In this document: piece by piece, positions 60,296 through 64,000 of the stretch
How positions within the stretch are numbered: the first letter of the stretch is position 1
Layout of the letters: each line of letters begins with the position of its first letter
Origin: Treponema denticola ATCC 35405
GTDB taxonomy: Bacteria; Spirochaetota; Spirochaetia; Treponematales; Treponemataceae
DNA: 64,000 nucleotides
Assembly: GCF_000008185.1 (NCBI RefSeq)
Contig: NC_002967.9
Location: 2,232,001 to 2,296,000 of the forward strand
Reading direction: 5' to 3'
Notes under the pieces: model-generated
What the model was told of the DNA's origin: nothing
Seen by the model: only the letters and a program-made list of their open reading frames with translations
Databases searched by the model: none
Translations under genes and position numbers: made by a program

Positions 60296-61477
60296 TTAGT
60301 TCTTTCTAAAAATATTTACTAAGTTGACGGTTATGGGAATCGTACAGATTAAACCTATACTTCCGGAGACGGCACGCAATATCTCGGCCGATAAAATTTC
60401 CAAATTTATGATTTCGGTAAACCCGTGCGAAAAAATTATAAAGAGTAAAAGAACGGGAATTGACGTACTCACATAGGCTAAAATAAGCGTATTGGACATT
60501 GAGCCTATAATATCCCGCCCTATATTCATCCCCGATTTGATCAGCTGTTTATTCGGTATCTTAGGACTTACAGCTACAATCTCCCACATCGAAGAAGAAA
60601 TAGACATAGCTACATCCATAACGGCTCCGAGGGAGCCTATCATAATGCCGGCAAATAAAAGTCCCTGATAATCTATTTTACGGTACTGCGGAACAAAGGC
60701 TAACATTTGAGCATCTTCGTTTCCCAAACCTGAAAGTCTTAAAATTTTTCCTGCAACAAAGGCAAAAAGACCTGCGATAATAACACCGCCTATAGTTCCC
60801 AAAATTGCCGTATAGGTTTTATTATTCATTCCCGAAATAATAAAAAGAGTAATAACGGAAGCAAGGCTGCAAATTATAATAGCCCAAAGAATAGGATTAT
60901 GACCTTGAAGTATAAGAGGAAGAAAAATGCCGAATATCAGGCCTATGGTAAGCCCCAGGGAGATAAGAGCTTTTAGACCGTTTTTTTTGCCGACAAAAAT
61001 TAAAACCGCTGCAAAAATAAAAATAAGAGCATAGACCTTATAGTCCCTCGCCCTCTCATAAATGCGCAAGTTGTTTACCTTCCCTGTTTCATCTTCATCC
61101 AGCTGTAAGATGAGCTTTTCGTTTACCTTAAAAATAAGTTTATAAGGAATGGCGAGCTCTATAGTATTCCGGATTGTATAAACCTCATCTCTATGCTTTC
61201 CGGTTAAAATTTTTATCTTTAAATGCTGATAACGGAAGTCCGACTCTATAGGAATATCGGGGCGGTTTTCCTTTGTATCGTCATAAACGATTTCTATAAC
61301 CCTAGCCTTAACGACCTGACTTTCGGGAGCATTTATATAGGCATTATAATAACTGCTTAAGCCATCGTACTTCTTTTCCATATCTTGCGATAAGTTTTCA
61401 GAGGAAGTTTGCCCTGTGTCGTCTGCATATAAATTAAAAAATAAGAGGCTTACAACAAAAAGGAAAATACGTTTCAT
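60296..61477 (-). CDS. YibE/F family membrane protein
   Basis: 393 residues: signal peptide (MKRIFLFVVSLLFFNLYA), a periplasmic beta-rich part (residues 30-150, YQHLKIKILTGKHRDEVYTIRN), then 7-8 helices with GLLFAGIMIGSLGAVMDVAMSISSSMWEI and SMSNTLILAYVSTSIPVLLL, the YibE/F signature. Function unknown, probably transport. It has no clear SD. Confidence 0.88.
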   Translation of the reverse strand: MKRIFLFVVSLLFFNLYADDTGQTSSENLSQDMEKKYDGLSSYYNAYINAPESQVVKARVIEIVYDDTKENRPDIPIESDFRYQHLKIKILTGKHRDEVYTIRNTIELAIPYKLIFKVNEKLILQLDEDETGKVNNLRIYERARDYKVYALIFIFAAVLIFVGKKNGLKALISLGLTIGLIFGIFLPLILQGHNPILWAIIICSLASVITLFIISGMNNKTYTAILGTIGGVIIAGLFAFVAGKILRLSGLGNEDAQMLAFVPQYRKIDYQGLLFAGIMIGSLGAVMDVAMSISSSMWEIVAVSPKIPNKQLIKSGMNIGRDIIGSMSNTLILAYVSTSIPVLLLFIIFSHGFTEIINLEILSAEILRAVSGSIGLICTIPITVNLVNIFRKN

Positions 61478-61504
61478 GTCTGGTTCCGGTCATCCTTACT
61501 TAGA

Positions 61505-61578
61505 AGCCTCTAAAAACATCAGTTTTTAGAGGCTCCCTTTAATAAAAAGCGGCGAGAAAGTTTTTCTACACCGCTTTT
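61505..61578 (-). terminator. Two hairpins after the 5'-nucleotidase gene
   Basis: First (minus order) aaaagcgg/ccgctttt (61545-61552, 61571-61578) followed by TTTTTATT, a terminator for the nucleotidase gene. Second, agcctctaaaaac/gtttttagaggct (61505-61517, 61522-61534), lies in the yibE leader and belongs to the cctctaaaaa hairpin family. Confidence 0.7.
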
Positions 61579-61592
61579 ATAATCGAATCCTG

Positions 61593-63194
61593 TTATTTGC
61601 TTATATCTTTAATATAATCGACAGGTATGGGTTTAATTGTTTTAGCCTTTTTAATGGCATCAATGAGAGCATCTCTTATAGATACGCTTTCGGCAGAATT
61701 TGTTGCCTTGCTAAAATCGTAGGAATCTCCTCCCGTAAACATAAAGCTGTTTACAACAACCCTATATTTTTTATTCATATCAAGGGGTGTTCCGTCCATA
61801 AGAGTAATCTTTGTGATCCTGTTTTCAAAAGGCTTTCTGCCGTCATATTCTACCCGTAGACCTGCAAACTGGCCGTCGGTAATATTAGGATTCATTATAC
61901 CGTGATCAATTGCCTTTTTAATCTCAGAACCGGGAAGATCGAAAACAACGAGGTAATTATCAAAGGGCATAATCTCATAAAGGTCGCCTACGGTGATATT
62001 GCCTGCTGCAAGGGTTCGGCGTAAGCCTCCTCCGTTTTGAATGGCTATATCGGCCTTTCCCAATTGGCGCTGAACTTCAGCTGCCCATGCACCCAAAAGG
62101 GTGTTGCTTCCCTTTTCACTTCTTTCATGGGTAAACTCTCCCTCAGCAACACCGATTACTTCACCCATAATAGGTTTCAGTTCCGTGTCATATTTTGTAA
62201 AGAGAGCCTTGCCTTTTTCATCCTCGATAAGAGAATCTTTATGCTTGTAGATTTCATCAACCGCCGATTCAATCTTTGCAATCTTGTTCTCGCTTCCGAA
62301 GGTGATGCTGAGTTTACCTACAGCCCTGCCGTAACAATAGGCTTGAAGTATGGGAATACCGTTTACATTTCCTGAAACTGTTCGATGGCTGTGAGCCGAA
62401 AGAACAGCATCCAAACCCTTAATTTCGGTGAGTTTAACGGCATTTCCGCTGATTTTTCCATCTTCTTGGAATGAGTCGATATGGGTTAAGGCGATAATTG
62501 CATCGGGCTTGCCTTCTTTAGCCTTTCCTGCCAATAGATAGTTTACCCATTCTTGGCCTGTTTTTACCGGATCGGTAAATTCCAAACCGCTTACATGTTC
62601 AGCACTTGTCAACACAGCCGTATCGGGGTGAGCCAAGCCGATAAAGGCAATCTTATAGTTTCCTTTTTTGATGATTGCATAGGGTTTTGCCCAGGACACA
62701 GGCTTTCCCGTCTTCTTTTCGACAATGTTTGCAGCCAAGAAGGTAAAGTTTCCGTCCTTTTGCCACTTTGTCATGCGGTTTGAACCCCAGTCAAATTCAT
62801 GGTTACCTACGGCACAGACCTTTACATCCATAGCCCTCATCATAGCCGAAACGGGAGCTCCATAGGTAAGATTGGATATGGCTGTTCCCTGATAGTTATC
62901 GCCTCCTGCAACCACAATTGTGTTAGGATTTTCCATTCCGGCAGTGCGGACATAGCCTATCATCTTAGCCATACCGGCATTCTTTCCCTTTCCGGGACGG
63001 GTATCTTCTGCAACGTTTCCGTGGAAGTCGTTAAAAAGAAGAATATCTATCCTGTTTGCAGGGGCATTTGCCTCAATTCCTGCATACTGACCGCTTACAT
63101 CATGGGATTCGGTTTCACATCCTGTAAAGGCGGCAGCCAGGATGAGAACGATTACAACAAAGCCGACGGCTTTAAAAAATTTGCTGTTCTTCAT
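61593..63194 (-). CDS. 5'-nucleotidase / 2',3'-cyclic phosphodiesterase lipoprotein (UshA family)
   Basis: 533-residue lipoprotein (lipobox ILAAAFTGC) of the metallophosphatase plus 5'-nucleotidase C-terminal domain family. Metal-binding motifs: ILLFNDFHGN, VVAGGDNYQGT, AVGNHEFDWG, and ALTHIDSF; C-terminal substrate-binding domain with IAIQNGGGLRRTL and FTGGDSYDF. It probably salvages extracellular nucleotides to nucleosides. AGGAG gives 7-nt spacing to ATG 63192-63194 rather than to the ATG two codons upstream. Confidence 0.93.
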   Translation of the reverse strand: MKNSKFFKAVGFVVIVLILAAAFTGCETESHDVSGQYAGIEANAPANRIDILLFNDFHGNVAEDTRPGKGKNAGMAKMIGYVRTAGMENPNTIVVAGGDNYQGTAISNLTYGAPVSAMMRAMDVKVCAVGNHEFDWGSNRMTKWQKDGNFTFLAANIVEKKTGKPVSWAKPYAIIKKGNYKIAFIGLAHPDTAVLTSAEHVSGLEFTDPVKTGQEWVNYLLAGKAKEGKPDAIIALTHIDSFQEDGKISGNAVKLTEIKGLDAVLSAHSHRTVSGNVNGIPILQAYCYGRAVGKLSITFGSENKIAKIESAVDEIYKHKDSLIEDEKGKALFTKYDTELKPIMGEVIGVAEGEFTHERSEKGSNTLLGAWAAEVQRQLGKADIAIQNGGGLRRTLAAGNITVGDLYEIMPFDNYLVVFDLPGSEIKKAIDHGIMNPNITDGQFAGLRVEYDGRKPFENRITKITLMDGTPLDMNKKYRVVVNSFMFTGGDSYDFSKATNSAESVSIRDALIDAIKKAKTIKPIPVDYIKDISK

Positions 63195-63235
63195 AAGCAT
63201 ACTCCTATAAAAACTTCTAATAATTTTATAATAAA

Positions 63236-63264
63236 ATTATACACCAGTACAAGAAAAATTACAA
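63236..63264 (-). promoter_or_regulatory. Promoter of the 5'-nucleotidase gene
   Basis: Minus strand: -35 TTGTAA (63259-63264), 17-bp spacer, -10 TATAAT (63236-63241). Confidence 0.6.
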
Positions 63265-63354
63265 GTTTTTTTGGAAATACTAGTATAATGTCATCCAAAA
63301 TAAAACTAAGACGGCCGCTCCAATATAAAAATAACAGCCCTATTCTCGAATTGT

Positions 63355-63395
63355 GTAGAAAAACCTGCCGTTCCCCTTATTTTGGGAAACGGCAG
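63355..63395 (-). terminator. Terminator of the LRR gene
   Basis: Stem ctgccgtt/aacggcag (63365-63372, 63388-63395) with inner ccc/ggg; on minus followed by GTTTTTC. Confidence 0.75.
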
Positions 63396-63423
63396 TAAAG
63401 TTTAAACCTATATATTTTTCCTT

Positions 63424-64000
63424 CTAGTTTTTCTTCCAGTATTTATCGCAATAACCGCCCTCATCGGTTTCTTCGCGTAAATACTTGGCAGCTGTTGCGG
63501 CAGTATTCAAATCGCTTGAATTTATAGATGTCGATGTGCCGCTATAGGAGTCATCATCATACACTTTCCAGTAGTTTTTGTCTTCAAAGACGGCACTCGC
63601 TAAGCCCCCACAGCCGTAAAAAGCATACTGGTCTATTGTAGTAAGGCTTGCAGGCAAATGTACACTTGTTAAGCCCTTACAGTCGTAAAAAGCATACTCG
63701 CCTATTTGGGTAAGATTTGCAGGCAGGGTTATACTTGTTAAGCCTGTACAGTCGGAAAAAGTATACTTGTCTATTTTGGTAAGATTTGCAGGCAGGGTTA
63801 TACTCGTTAAGCTCTTACAGCCTTCAAAAGCGCCCTCGCCTATTGTAGTAAGGCTTGTGCTGGCGGATAGGTCTATACTTGTTAAGCCCGTACAGCCTGC
63901 AAAAGCACCCTCGCCTATTGTAGTAAGGTTTGCAGGCAGGCTTATACTTGTTAAGCCCGTACAGCCCTCAAAAGCATACTCGCCTATTGTAGTAAGGCTT
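63424..64000 (-). CDS. BspA-type leucine-rich repeat surface protein, 5' end beyond window
   Basis: The minus frame is open from the right edge to TAG 63424-63426 (about 190 residues). It is built of about 23-residue repeats of form LTTIGEYAFEGCTGLTSISL, the BspA/TpLRR (LRR_5) type used by oral treponemes for adhesion. At DNA level these appear as roughly 69-bp direct repeats from 63590 to 64000. The C-terminal 55 residues (VFEDKNYWKVYDDDSYSG...YCDKYWKKN) form a capping tail. Signal peptide and N-terminus lie outside the window. Confidence 0.85.
   Translation of the reverse strand, partial: SLTTIGEYAFEGCTGLTSISLPANLTTIGEGAFAGCTGLTSIDLSASTSLTTIGEGAFEGCKSLTSITLPANLTKIDKYTFSDCTGLTSITLPANLTQIGEYAFYDCKGLTSVHLPASLTTIDQYAFYGCGGLASAVFEDKNYWKVYDDDSYSGTSTSINSSDLNTAATAAKYLREETDEGGYCDKYWKKN

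Noticed and set aside
63590-64000. Regular direct repeats resembling a CRISPR array
   Set aside because: The roughly 69-bp units are in frame and encode LRR_5 repeats; there are no unique spacers.

Overview
The window is AT-rich chromosomal DNA from a host-associated spirochaete, most likely an oral Treponema close to T. denticola (taxonomy is inference). Pointers are a galactose/glucose-binding MglB lipoprotein with permuted segment order (known from T. pallidum TP0684), amino-acid fermentation genes (pyruvate:ferredoxin oxidoreductase, methionine gamma-lyase, glutamate mutase plus methylaspartate ammonia-lyase), treponemal leucine-rich repeat proteins, many lipoproteins, and a C-type-lectin-fold lipoprotein that looks like the target of a diversity-generating retroelement (DGR). 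No rRNA, tRNA, IS element or CRISPR array was seen.

Layout. 1-0.7 kb: edge-truncated Rpn-type nuclease. 1-6.5 kb (minus): nifJ, an Asp/Glu racemase and megL. 6.8-10.6 kb: three transporters (DMT exporter, a frameshifted NhaC antiporter, a second Na+/H+ antiporter-family permease). 10.7-14.7 kb (minus): split aconitase X and an Old-Yellow-Enzyme-type reductase. 14.9-17.4 kb: Nif3-like protein and an ATP-grasp enzyme. 17.5-19.4 kb: two exported proteins. 19.6-26 kb: mglBAC and galK, separated by an opposed HicAB pair. 26-34.5 kb: lipid and housekeeping genes (acyl-ACP thioesterase, signal peptidase I, proS, acyltransferase, 4HBT thioesterase, zinc-binding protein). 34.5-38.6 kb: DUF1361 protein, a candidate small RNA, pepD, an AbiEii remnant, and an LRR gene behind a TA microsatellite. 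38.6-44.2 kb (minus): glmE, mal and a BtuFCD-like importer, a cluster that makes sense because glutamate mutase needs B12. 44.6-50.1 kb (minus): envelope cluster ending in the DGR-type lipoprotein. 50.3-60.2 kb: cutC, coiled-coil protein plus parE-like gene, mazEF, tcdA, mraY, DUF368 protein, uracil permease, second hicAB, C39-like peptidase. 60.3-64 kb (minus): YibE/F, 5'-nucleotidase lipoprotein, and a BspA-type LRR protein running off the right edge.

Themes. (1) Six genes have a sigma70-like -10 hexamer exactly 6 or 7 nt before the start codon and no Shine-Dalgarno, suggesting leaderless mRNAs. (2) Related hairpins (GATAAACA...TGTTTATC) recur just upstream of ribosome binding sites. (3) Reading-frame breaks occur in a C5/G5 run (nhaC), in an A8 run just after the start codon of the DGR-type lipoprotein, and at an in-frame TGA in the DUF368 gene. 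(4) Three complete toxin-antitoxin pairs and one remnant lie between metabolic operons.
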